A DNA stretch of 38,960 bases from Leptolyngbyaceae cyanobacterium M65_K2018_010 (lineage in GTDB: Bacteria; Cyanobacteriota; Cyanobacteriia; Phormidesmidales; Phormidesmidaceae): the NCBI GenBank assembly GCA_015295885.1, contig DVEE01000296.1, positions 1-38,960 of the forward strand. The letters are read 5' to 3'. A program made the translations under genes and the position numbers. Below the pieces are notes generated by a model. That model was not told the DNA's origin. It did no database searches and saw only the letters and a list, made by a program, of their open reading frames with translations. Below are positions 25,475-33,224 of the stretch, piece by piece. The first letter of the stretch is position 1; every line of letters starts with the position of its first letter.

Positions 25475-26092
25475 ATGCGAACCGGAATGCCAGTAGAAAA
25501 CCCAGTTGGGTTGGAGTCTCCCCTGATCTTGGATACGCTGACAACGCCTGCGTTGCCCAGTGCGGACTGTCCTCGCCGGGCTCGCACCCAGCTAGATTTG
25601 TTATTACTGGCGATTGAGGCCCTGGATTTAGGGGGGAGTGAAGCCATGCTGGCCGTAGCCCGAGAACTCGCCCTCGATAGCCTGGTGAAGGGACGGGTCA
25701 ATCTATGGCTGCTGCGGAGCACTAACCCCATGCGACGCTACAGCCAACGACGCCCCATGGCCCTAGACGAGGCTAAGGCGCTCGTGGCCATCGTGGGCAA
25801 CCTCGCCCGCCGGTTGACGGTGCTACTGCGGCAGTTGCTAACGGGTTATCAGCAATTGCAGGACAAGCAGCTTTCTCTTGATCATCACCTGCGCCTGGCG
25901 GATTACCTGACGCGTTTTCGCACCCACTTTCGAGCGCGCATGAATCCCCGCCGAGCCGGGGTAATCGCCTACAGCACCGATGAAAAACTCGATGAACTGG
26001 CCATTCAGCTCCTGGAGCAATTGCTCCTCTGTTCGGGAGTGTTGGGTACTCAGCGGCTATGGAGCAGTTTGTTTGATGGAGAGGTGGCATGA
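25475..26092 (+). CDS. DUF3038 family protein
   Basis: A helical protein of about 205 residues in the cyanobacterial DUF3038 family. Characteristic segments are CPRRARTQLDLLLLAIEALDLGGSEAML, RVNLWLLRSTNPMRR and ARMNPRRAGVIAYST. It has no signal peptide or TM helix. The start is uncertain: ATGs at 25475 and 25487 are both in frame, with a TTG at 25466; all are before the conserved part. Its stop overlaps the ATG of the DUF4335 gene (ATGA at 26089-26092), which implies translational coupling. DUF3038 and DUF4335 genes are typically paired in cyanobacteria as I understand it. Function is unknown. Confidence 0.88.
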   Translation: MRTGMPVENPVGLESPLILDTLTTPALPSADCPRRARTQLDLLLLAIEALDLGGSEAMLAVARELALDSLVKGRVNLWLLRSTNPMRRYSQRRPMALDEAKALVAIVGNLARRLTVLLRQLLTGYQQLQDKQLSLDHHLRLADYLTRFRTHFRARMNPRRAGVIAYSTDEKLDELAIQLLEQLLLCSGVLGTQRLWSSLFDGEVA

Positions 26093-27483
26093 CTATTAAA
26101 CGTCAGTACACCTTGCCCTACTGCAACCTGGTGCTGGAGGGCCTGAGTGCGAACGCGAATGATCCCTTTTCCCCACTGACCATTCTGATGAATGCGGAAT
26201 GTCGATTACCCGGGGTTACCGATATCACCCTGACCGGGGGGCGGGAGTTTTTAGATAGCCTGGTGGCGGCGGTGAGTGGCTACGGTCAGGAGTTGCTCAG
26301 TGGGGTCACTCGGCCGGCCCAGACGCCGGGCACCCCAGCGCCCATAGTGGCGCTGAAACCAGGGGATCACCATAACCACCATCTGATTGTGCGGCAGCAC
26401 CCCATCGGGGAACCAGCCCTGGATACTACGGCCCTGCCGCCCCTAGATATTCCGCTGACTACCGTGCAATTCTTTGACCTGATGGAAACGGTGGATCAAC
26501 TGCTGGCCGATACCCAGACCTTACCGGATTTAACCGCGCAGTTCCAGGCGGTGTCTCGGCGGTTGGTGAAACCGGCGGAACCAATGACTAAGCGGGCGGC
26601 CCCCGCTGTCCTAGGGGCCGCTGCCCTGGCGGCGGCGGGATTAGCCCTCTTCTTTGTACCGCCGCCCCAGTTCGAACCCGCTCCTCCGGGTCGGCAGACC
26701 GATACCCCGGCTGAGACTAGCTCTGCGGTGTCTAACCCAGATAGCCCCACTGCACCCCCCACTGGGGCTGAGGCCGGCTTGAGCAATCCCGAACAACTGG
26801 CCGCCGCCCCGGTCATTGTTGATCCAGAAAAAATGGCTGTACTCCAAGACCAACTGACTCGCCGCCTAGAAACAGCCTGGCAGCTAGATTCTCCACCCAG
26901 TGGGGATTTAGCCTATCGGGTGGTGGTGGCCGAAGATGGCGACCTGCTGGGCTATAAGTATGCCAATGACCGGGCCCTGGCCGAGGTAGACCGCACCCCG
27001 TTACCGGCGCTCACCCTTGGGCCAGAACCCGCCGCCCCCCCAGGGCAGGATCCGGTCGCTCAGTTTTTGGTTACTTTTACCCCCACTGGCCAGGTTCTGG
27101 CCTCCCCCTGGCGTGAGCCCTCGCCAGATTCTGAGCCCAGAGCGGCTAACCCGTTACCTCCCCTGGCCGTCAAAATTACCGATCCGGATCAGCTGCGCCA
27201 GCTCAACCGTACCCTGTACGATCGCATCGCAGCTCAACTCAGCCCTCGGTCTGCCCCGGCCGCCCTGACCTACCGGGTGAGGCTGACGGCCGACGGTGAC
27301 ATCATCGGCTACGAGCCCGTTAACGCCGCTGCAGGCTCTCTGGCCCAAGAGACTCCCCTGCCCGGGTTGGTCTCTGCCGCCGCTAGTCAGACCCCCAGCG
27401 ATACCGGGCAGGCGGATTTTAAGGTGGTCTTTTCTGAAACCGGTGTGCTCGAGGTTAGCCCCTGGGAGGGTTGGCCCCAGTAG
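26089..27483 (+). CDS. DUF4335 family membrane protein with duplicated C-terminal domain
   Basis: A 464-residue protein. The N-terminal DUF4335 domain (about 1-165) starts MTIKRQYTLPYCNLVLEGLS. One TM helix follows at about 168-186 (VLGAAALAAAGLALFFVPPP), then a Pro/Thr-rich linker, then two tandem copies of a ~95-residue domain. Copy 1 (about 249-345) reads YRVVVAEDGDLLGYKYAND, TPLPAL, and a closing F.V.F strand ending in SPW. Copy 2 (about 368-464) has YRVRLTADGDIIGYEPVN, TPLPGL, and VVFSETGVLEVSPW. The repeats presumably lie outside the membrane. It is coupled to DUF3038 and followed 60 bases later by the OmpA-like gene. Role unknown; an envelope function is inferred. Confidence 0.88.
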   Translation: MTIKRQYTLPYCNLVLEGLSANANDPFSPLTILMNAECRLPGVTDITLTGGREFLDSLVAAVSGYGQELLSGVTRPAQTPGTPAPIVALKPGDHHNHHLIVRQHPIGEPALDTTALPPLDIPLTTVQFFDLMETVDQLLADTQTLPDLTAQFQAVSRRLVKPAEPMTKRAAPAVLGAAALAAAGLALFFVPPPQFEPAPPGRQTDTPAETSSAVSNPDSPTAPPTGAEAGLSNPEQLAAAPVIVDPEKMAVLQDQLTRRLETAWQLDSPPSGDLAYRVVVAEDGDLLGYKYANDRALAEVDRTPLPALTLGPEPAAPPGQDPVAQFLVTFTPTGQVLASPWREPSPDSEPRAANPLPPLAVKITDPDQLRQLNRTLYDRIAAQLSPRSAPAALTYRVRLTADGDIIGYEPVNAAAGSLAQETPLPGLVSAAASQTPSDTGQADFKVVFSETGVLEVSPWEGWPQ

Positions 27484-27543
27484 CCGCTCCTCAGCCTCCC
27501 CTTTGCTCAACTGTTCCCTGCCGTGATTCGGCTCCCTGCGGTG

Positions 27544-28575
27544 ATGACTGACCCCTCCGATCTGCCTCCCATCCCCCCTGGCCCTGCGTCGGCAGATCAC
27601 CCACCGCAGTCGCCGGCGGTTTCGGTCCCTCAACCGTCCACGACTGCTGGGCCCCTGGCCGGGCTGCACCGCCTTTGGATCCTGCTGGTGAGAGCGTTAA
27701 TCCTGGGATCCAGTATCAGCCTGGGCTGGTTAGCGGGGGCGTTGGTGGCCCAGGTATGGCCCTCCCAGAATCCCGAGCCACCCCTGCAGGAGCGGGTCAT
27801 GGGACGGACGAGCGAAACGATCCGCAAACTGCGCCAGCTCCCGCGTTGGTGGCAAGGGGATGGCTCGACCCCGATCGCCGTCAGCGAGAGTCCGATCGTC
27901 GCCGCTGCCCCGGCACCGCCCCCCCCAGAGCTCTCAGCGACGGCACGCCAACAACTGGAGAGCCAACTGGTGACCTTGCAGCAGACCCTAGACGGAGTTG
28001 AAGCGCAACTAACTCAGTTGGAAAGTCAGCTAGGACAACCCCCCGTGGGATCCCTAGAAAGCCGCCTGCAGCAGTTACAGCGGCTGACTGGCCCGGCGGG
28101 CTCGGCCGCCGATCCCCCCCCAGCGGAGCCCCCTGGCCGCACCCCTGCCCCTTCGGCCGCCGCCCCTGACGGGTTAGGTAGTACCGCCGCGGCCCCCTAC
28201 CAGGAACCGGAGTTTTCCCGGGTCAGCGATCGCATCTTCCTACCCAGTGCCCTGCTCTTTGTCCCCCAAAGCAGCCGCTTAACGCCAGCGGGCCAGCAAT
28301 GGTTAGACGCCATTGTGCCGGATCTGCGCCGCTACGGCCCAGTCACCCTGTTGATTGGCAGCCACACCGACGGCCCCCTGGCCGCCGACCAGGCCCGCCA
28401 ACTAACCTTCCAGCAGGCCCTAGCCATCCAACAGTACCTCGCCCCCCAGTTGGAGGCCGAAGCCATTCGCTGGGTGATCTTGGGCTATGGCAAAACTCGC
28501 CCCACGGCCGTCGGTGAGGCGGCGGGCACCCAAGCCCGGAACCAGCGCATTGAAATTGGCATTGTGCCCCGCTAG
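27544..28575 (+). CDS. OmpA-family protein with TM anchor and coiled coil
   Basis: A 343-residue inner-membrane-anchored protein. The N-terminus is Pro/Ser-rich (residues 1-~42), a TM helix spans about 46-68, and a coiled coil of Leu/Gln heptads lies at about 125-185 (SQLVTLQQTLDGVEAQLTQL). A low-complexity Pro/Ala linker follows, then a C-terminal OmpA/MotB-type domain (~228-343) with FVPQSSRLTP, the peptidoglycan-binding IGSHTDG and the closing ARNQRIEI motif. The domain normally binds peptidoglycan diaminopimelate. The ATG at 27544 is chosen over GTG at 27523. Its gene follows DUF4335 by 60 bases and precedes fmt by 40 bases. A bridge between division/envelope proteins and the cell wall is plausible. 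Confidence 0.85.
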   Translation: MTDPSDLPPIPPGPASADHPPQSPAVSVPQPSTTAGPLAGLHRLWILLVRALILGSSISLGWLAGALVAQVWPSQNPEPPLQERVMGRTSETIRKLRQLPRWWQGDGSTPIAVSESPIVAAAPAPPPPELSATARQQLESQLVTLQQTLDGVEAQLTQLESQLGQPPVGSLESRLQQLQRLTGPAGSAADPPPAEPPGRTPAPSAAAPDGLGSTAAAPYQEPEFSRVSDRIFLPSALLFVPQSSRLTPAGQQWLDAIVPDLRRYGPVTLLIGSHTDGPLAADQARQLTFQQALAIQQYLAPQLEAEAIRWVILGYGKTRPTAVGEAAGTQARNQRIEIGIVPR

Positions 28576-28615
28576 GTTCCCTTGTCCCAGCCCCCTAGAT
28601 AGGTGAAACCAGGCC

Positions 28616-29617
28616 ATGCGCATCGTCTTTTTGGGTACCCCTCAGTTTGCGGTTCCTAGCCTGGAACGGCTGTTAGCTGAACCCGGGTTTGAGGTGGTGG
28701 CGGTGGTCACCCAACCTGACAAACGTCGAGGCCGGGGCAACCAAGTGGAGGCGTCACCGGTTAAGCAGGTCGCCCAGCGGGCCGGTTGCGCCCTGTTCCA
28801 ACCGCCGCGCATCAAAAAGGATGAGGACACCCTGCGGGCGCTTGCCTCGCTCCAGGCCGATGCCTTTGTGGTGGTGGCCTACGGGCAAATTCTATCCCAG
28901 CGGATTTTAGAGATGCCCCGTCTGGGTTGCATCAATGGCCACGGCTCATTGCTGCCGGCCTACCGGGGGGCGGCCCCGATTCAATGGTGTTTGGTGAACG
29001 GGGAAACCGTCACCGGCATGACCACCATGCAGATGGATGCTGGCCTGGACACCGGCCCTATGCTGCTCAAGTCCCACCTGTCGATTGGACTACTGGATAA
29101 TTGCGACCAGGTGGCGGCGGCCCTAGCCCAACAATGTGCGGATTTGCTGGTGGAAACCCTCAACCGTCTTGGGGCGGGCAGCCTGGCTCCCGAACCCCAG
29201 GATGAGGCCCTGGCCACCTACGCCCCCCTGATCCAAAAGCAGGACTACCGGCTGACCTGGTCCCGACCGGCGATCGCCCTCCACAACCAGGTGCGGGGCT
29301 TTTATCCCAACGGGGTGACCCAATTTCGCCACCAGCCCCTGAAAGTGCTAGCCACGGCCCCCCTGGACGATCCCTACTGGGACCAACTGCCCCCCGACCT
29401 GACCCAGGGGCGTGCCACCGTCGAGGCCCTGGCCACCGCCACCGCCGAAGCGGCCCCGGGCACCCTGGTAGGCCTGCTCAAAGGGCAGGGGCCGGTGGTT
29501 AAAACCGGTCAGGGGTTGCTCCTGTTGTGGCAGGTTAAGCCCAGTGGCAAACAGGCCCAGGTCGGAGCAGACTTTATCAATGGCAGTCACCTCCAGGTGG
29601 GTGAAACCTTCACCTAG
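28616..29617 (+). CDS. fmt: Methionyl-tRNA formyltransferase
   Basis: Fmt formylates initiator Met-tRNA using 10-formyltetrahydrofolate. The 333-residue protein begins MRIVFLGTPQFAVPSLERLL. Its catalytic region is CINGHGSLLPAYRGAAPIQW, which carries the conserved Asn and His and the SLLP-YRGAAPI folate-binding motif. MDAGLDTGPML supplies the catalytic Asp. The C-terminal tRNA-binding domain (about 210-330) is complete. The usual motif is N-V-H-A-S; here it is N-G-H-G-S, which keeps both catalytic residues. The ATG at 28616 is the family start. A hairpin and T-rich stretch follow it. Confidence 0.97.
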   Translation: MRIVFLGTPQFAVPSLERLLAEPGFEVVAVVTQPDKRRGRGNQVEASPVKQVAQRAGCALFQPPRIKKDEDTLRALASLQADAFVVVAYGQILSQRILEMPRLGCINGHGSLLPAYRGAAPIQWCLVNGETVTGMTTMQMDAGLDTGPMLLKSHLSIGLLDNCDQVAAALAQQCADLLVETLNRLGAGSLAPEPQDEALATYAPLIQKQDYRLTWSRPAIALHNQVRGFYPNGVTQFRHQPLKVLATAPLDDPYWDQLPPDLTQGRATVEALATATAEAAPGTLVGLLKGQGPVVKTGQGLLLLWQVKPSGKQAQVGADFINGSHLQVGETFT

Positions 29618-29633
29618 GGGGGTGTCTCCATCC

Positions 29634-29652
29634 TTGGACCATAAAAGTCCAA
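29634..29652 (+). terminator. Terminator-like hairpin after fmt
   Basis: TTGGAC (29634-29639) pairs with GTCCAA (29647-29652) around a 7-base loop, and GGTTTTGGTC follows shortly after. The upstream CCAT and downstream TGG extend the stem with a small bulge. The yhhQ-type gene begins 70 bases later, so it may have its own promoter. Confidence 0.5.
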
Positions 29653-29722
29653 TGGTTTTGGTCTCGAAACAGGCTAGTTCCATTGCTAAGCTGGGTTAGA
29701 TACGGCCTTTCGACCAGTTCCC

Positions 29723-30541
29723 ATGAAAACCGAAGTTCCTCCCTACGCGGTCACCGCTGAGGCGGTGCCAGAGTACATTCGCAGCCGCCGCGAGGTGGTG
29801 TTCTTGATCCTCTCTGGCCTGTTTCTAGGCACCCTAGGGATGCTCAACATTCTGGGCATTAGCCGGTTTGTCAATGTCTTTACCTGGGGAGATTTTGCCG
29901 TCACCGTTGCGGTCGGGGTCTTGCCCTATCCCCTGACCTTTCTCTGCACCGACCTGATTTCAGAGCTCTACGGCAAAGAGCGAGCCAACCAGGTGGTCTG
30001 GGTGGGGCTGGTGTTGAATCTTTGGGTTCTGTTTATTGTCTGGCTGGGAGGGGCGCTGCCTGGCTTTGAACCCACCGACCCGGCCACGGGGGAAGTTATC
30101 CGCGATGCGGCGGGTCGGCTGCCGGTGTTTTTTGAAATCCGCAATCTAACCTTTGGGGCGGTTACGGCCTCCATGGCCGCCTATCTAACCGCTCAGTTTG
30201 TCGATGTTTACCTGTTTCACTTTTGGAAGGATTTGACCAATGGTAAACACCTGTGGTTGCGGAACAATGGCTCCACCCTGATTAGCCAACTGGTGGATAC
30301 CGTAGCCGTAGTACTGATTACCCACTTTCTGGCCGGTGCTCTGCCGGTGGAGGCGGATCGCAGCCTCTGGCCCCAACTGATGCGGTTTATTGGCTACGGC
30401 TATGCCTTTAAGCTGATCGCGGCGCTGCTGGATACGGGCCCCTTTTACCTGGGTGTATTTTGGCTGACCAACTATTTACAGCTAGAATCCCCCATACCCC
30501 GACCCAAGCGGCCGCGGTTGGGTGCCCGGGACTGGGAGTAG
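29723..30541 (+). CDS. Queuosine precursor transporter (YhhQ/VUT family)
   Basis: A polytopic membrane protein of 272 residues with about six TM helices. The family signature FLCTDLISELYGKERANQVV is near residue 73-92, and a late motif DTVAVVLITHFL at about 192 is also conserved. Members import queuine or pre-queuosine bases for tRNA modification; that substrate is from family knowledge. An insert in the loop near 110-135 (PGFEPTDPATGEVIRDA) makes it somewhat longer than the E. coli YhhQ. ATG 29723 is the start. It is convergent with the MlaD-like gene, the two being separated by 66 bases that contain a tandem repeat. Confidence 0.85.
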   Translation: MKTEVPPYAVTAEAVPEYIRSRREVVFLILSGLFLGTLGMLNILGISRFVNVFTWGDFAVTVAVGVLPYPLTFLCTDLISELYGKERANQVVWVGLVLNLWVLFIVWLGGALPGFEPTDPATGEVIRDAAGRLPVFFEIRNLTFGAVTASMAAYLTAQFVDVYLFHFWKDLTNGKHLWLRNNGSTLISQLVDTVAVVLITHFLAGALPVEADRSLWPQLMRFIGYGYAFKLIAALLDTGPFYLGVFWLTNYLQLESPIPRPKRPRLGARDWE

Positions 30542-30574
30542 GCGGGGCGACGCCTCTGAGGTTGTCCCACCAGG

Positions 30575-30608
30575 CTTGGGTCTTTTCACATCTTGGGTCT
30601 TTTCACAT
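30575..30608. repeat. Perfect 17-bp tandem duplication
   Basis: The unit CTTGGGTCTTTTCACAT occurs at 30575-30591 and again directly at 30592-30608. The second copy's last base is the first base of the minus-strand MlaD stop codon. It lies between convergent genes, so a recent slippage or duplication is likely and harmless. Confidence 0.85.
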
Positions 30609-31867
30609 CAACGTGTCCCTAGATCAACCCGGTAGTGTTGACCGTTATAGGTAATCCAGCGGCTGCCAGAGGAGAGACTGGGCCCCTGCCGGTCGGTCAT
30701 GGCCGCCGGTAGGGGCTGAAAGCGGATGCGCTCGACCGCTGTGCCGTTGGGGGTGGAGAGGGCCTCAGCTAATTGGGTGGATTGTTCCAGATGATGGGTC
30801 AGGGAAACCAACTGGTTGAGACTATTAATCAAATTGCGAATATTGTTGCGCAGCACCGGATCCCCCGTTAACTCGTCTACATCGGCCAGCACCTTGTAGG
30901 CGCTTTGAAAGACACTACGGGCAGAATCCAGGGTCTGCTGCAGCATGACCAAATTTTCGGGGGTGTTCAGGGTCGAAGTCATCGTGCGAATATCCGCCAT
31001 GGCCGCCGCGGCGTCCGCCGATAGGGCTTCTAAGTTAGCTAAGAACGGACCACTTTGAATGGCTGGCTCCAGGGTGGCCAGAATGGTTTCTAGGTGGGCT
31101 GCACTGCGATTGATGTGGTCTAGGGTGGTGATCAGGGTAGTCCGGTTATCCCCAATCAGGCCGTTGATCGCCTGGCCCGTAATTTCAAACTGGGCCGCCG
31201 CATTGCCCACATTGTCTGTGGCCCGGTTGGCAGAGGTGAGCAGGGGGCCGATCTCGGTTTGCAGCTGCCGGGATAGGGTGGTCAACTCCTCGGTCAGGAG
31301 AATGCCTTGCTCGGTAAAGGTGGCGGCATTGCCGAGCGTCTGCTTTAGATCGCCGATCAGTTCAGGATCGGCAAAGGCGTTGGCTAATCCCTCGGCGGAA
31401 CGAATCAGCGATTCGTAGCTGGCCCCGATCTGGCCCTTCAGTTGGTCGCCATCGCAAATAATCACCTGGCTATTGCAGTGGGGTTGAAAGGGAGTCAGCG
31501 CCATTTCCGTGCCGCTGAGCGATCGCACCGGCGTAATGTCTATGGTGGTATCGCCAATCAGGCCCGATTGATTGACCTGAATGCGGGAATCACTGGGAAT
31601 GCGCAGGTCGGGCTGGGTAATTTCTGCGGCCACCTTGACCTGGTTGGAATCCGGGCTGATTCCCAGCACCCGCCCCACCCGTACCCCCCGAAAGCGCACC
31701 GCTGTGCCCTCCTGCATACCCAGGGTATTGTCAAACACAAAGGTGACCCGGTAGCTTTGCCGGCGGGGGTCAAACCCTCGCAGCCAAAGCACCAAGCCAC
31801 CAAACAGAGCCACGGCGGTTAGGATTAACAGCCCTACGGAACCTTCTCGTATCGCCCGTTCCCGCAT
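30608..31867 (-). CDS. MlaD/Mce-family lipid transport protein
   Basis: An MlaD-type substrate-binding subunit that shuttles phospholipids or related lipids between membranes. The 419-residue protein starts at ATG 31865-31867 (a GTG precedes it). It has one TM helix (about 11-30) and an Mce/MlaD domain (about 35-115: YRVTFVFDNTLGMQEG, AVRFRGVRVGRV, QSGLIGDTTIDITP). A long helical region (about 140-370) is of the kind that forms tunnel or needle structures, and the C-terminal segment ends in WITYNGQHYRVDLGTR. It follows the MlaF-like ATPase gene after 87 bases on the same strand. In cyanobacteria and plastids this protein resembles Ycf22/TGD2. No MlaE permease gene is present in the window. 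Confidence 0.88.
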   Translation of the reverse strand: MRERAIREGSVGLLILTAVALFGGLVLWLRGFDPRRQSYRVTFVFDNTLGMQEGTAVRFRGVRVGRVLGISPDSNQVKVAAEITQPDLRIPSDSRIQVNQSGLIGDTTIDITPVRSLSGTEMALTPFQPHCNSQVIICDGDQLKGQIGASYESLIRSAEGLANAFADPELIGDLKQTLGNAATFTEQGILLTEELTTLSRQLQTEIGPLLTSANRATDNVGNAAAQFEITGQAINGLIGDNRTTLITTLDHINRSAAHLETILATLEPAIQSGPFLANLEALSADAAAAMADIRTMTSTLNTPENLVMLQQTLDSARSVFQSAYKVLADVDELTGDPVLRNNIRNLINSLNQLVSLTHHLEQSTQLAEALSTPNGTAVERIRFQPLPAAMTDRQGPSLSSGSRWITYNGQHYRVDLGTR

Positions 31868-31954
31868 CACCTTGCCTCAGTCTGGCCTTCACCGGCCCTG
31901 GTTTGGTTTCCAATCTTTCAGTTTATCGGGCGGTTGGTGAATTGGGCCGCCCGC

Positions 31955-32827
31955 CTAGGGCACCAGCTGAATCGGCCCTTCCACTTGCCCGCTAAAGAAT
32001 TGCCGCACGTAGGGGTTATCGGTAGTATCAATGGCCGTGACCGGGCCACTCCACTGAATTTTGCCGCAATGTAGAAAAATAACCCGATCGGCAGTGCGTC
32101 GAATGGTGCCGTTTTGGTGGGTCACAATCACGTAGGAACTACAGCCATGGCTGCGCTGAATGTCCCGAATTAGATCCTCGATTACCGTGGAGGCGATGGG
32201 GTCCAAACCCGCTGTAGGCTCATCGTAGAGCAGTAGGGCGGGGCGGTCTTTGGGGTTATCTGGGTTAGCAATAATCGCTCGGGCAAAGCTGACCCGTTTG
32301 CGCATCCCGCCGGATAGCTCCGCCGGGTAGCGGTTGCCGATGCCAGGTAGACCCACCATCTCCAGCACCTCTTCCACCAGTTGCTTAATCTGTCGGGTCG
32401 GTAGGTTGGAATGCTGATAGAGCAAAAACCCCACATTTTCATCGACGGTCAGGGAATCAAAGAGGGCGGCTTGCTGAAAGACCATGCCAATGCCCACCGG
32501 GTCTGGGGAATCCTCAATCAGGCCCTCCCGCCGTTTGCCCGCCACGTAGATTTCGCCCGCATCGGGGGCCAGCAGGCCAGCAATAATTCTCAGAATGGTG
32601 GATTTCCCCGTGCCCGAAGGCCCAATAATGGCCACGGCTTCGCCTTGGTAGACGGTCAAATCAATATTGTCGAGCACCTGATTGGTGCCAAAGCGCTTAG
32701 AAATGCCCTTGAGTTCCAGCAAAACGTCCCGATCGCAGTCTGGGCTGATCGCACCAGGGGCGTAGAGAGGTACCTGCCCTGGGTCGAGTTGCAAAGGGTT
32801 CACAGGGGTTTCCCTAGCATCATCCAT
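31955..32827 (-). CDS. ABC transporter ATP-binding protein, MlaF-type
   Basis: The ATPase of an Mla/TGD-like lipid transporter, 290 residues. Walker A is GPSGTGKS, the Q-loop region is GMVFQQAALFDSLTV, the signature is LSGGMRKRV, Walker B is LLLYDEPTAGLD and the H-loop is IVTHQN. The wording FQQAALFDSLTV and LSGGMRKRV is typical of MlaF. The N-terminal ~30 residues are unconserved (MDDARETPVNPLQLDPGQ). The start ATG is at 32825-32827. The gene precedes the MlaD-like gene, and the permease is presumably encoded elsewhere, as is common in cyanobacteria. The leader upstream contains nested hairpins at 32858-32928. Confidence 0.93.
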   Translation of the reverse strand: MDDARETPVNPLQLDPGQVPLYAPGAISPDCDRDVLLELKGISKRFGTNQVLDNIDLTVYQGEAVAIIGPSGTGKSTILRIIAGLLAPDAGEIYVAGKRREGLIEDSPDPVGIGMVFQQAALFDSLTVDENVGFLLYQHSNLPTRQIKQLVEEVLEMVGLPGIGNRYPAELSGGMRKRVSFARAIIANPDNPKDRPALLLYDEPTAGLDPIASTVIEDLIRDIQRSHGCSSYVIVTHQNGTIRRTADRVIFLHCGKIQWSGPVTAIDTTDNPYVRQFFSGQVEGPIQLVP

Positions 32828-33224
32828 AGATGTTCATCAAGGTTGAGATCTGACCTGGGCCCAGTGTAGCGGGAATTGAACCCCGCGATAGGGATACTCG
32901 ACTAGGGACGGCCGGGTCGGGCTGGGCCAATTGCCGCTAAAATCAAAGGCGCAAGGGTTGAGTACCCCTGAGTTAAAAACATTACCCTGGGCCTACGGAT
33001 CTGACTCAGGTATGGCCCTGACCCTTGTGCCCTGGCCCCTGGGGTCGCGGTCGGCTCAAGGCTAAGCGGCGCTTGGCAGGTCCCCAGCGCGTCTAGCCCT
33101 ACAGCCCTGGAGTCGGCTCCTGTTCCTCAGCCTGCGGCATACCGTCTGCCCCTGGGCCACAAACTATACCTGGAATTGCCCCTTTTGACCCCCCTAACCC
33201 TAGTTGCCATAGACCTTCTAGCTA
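32828..33224. other. Divergent region between mlaF-like and yvcK with nested hairpins
   Basis: In this 397-base gap, GGCCCAG (32858-32864) pairs with CTGGGCC (32922-32928). It encloses a hairpin, GCGGG (32869-32873) with CCCGC (32882-32886). Read on the minus strand, the inner hairpin resembles a tRNA T-arm (GGGGTTCAATTCCC), but no anticodon arm or D-arm is present. No coding sequence is supported. Confidence 0.4.

Noticed and set aside
32858..32928. A tRNA gene on the minus strand, suggested by a T-arm-like hairpin and a 7-bp closing stem
   Set aside because: No anticodon arm or D-arm with GG can be drawn, and the T-arm does not join the closing stem directly.
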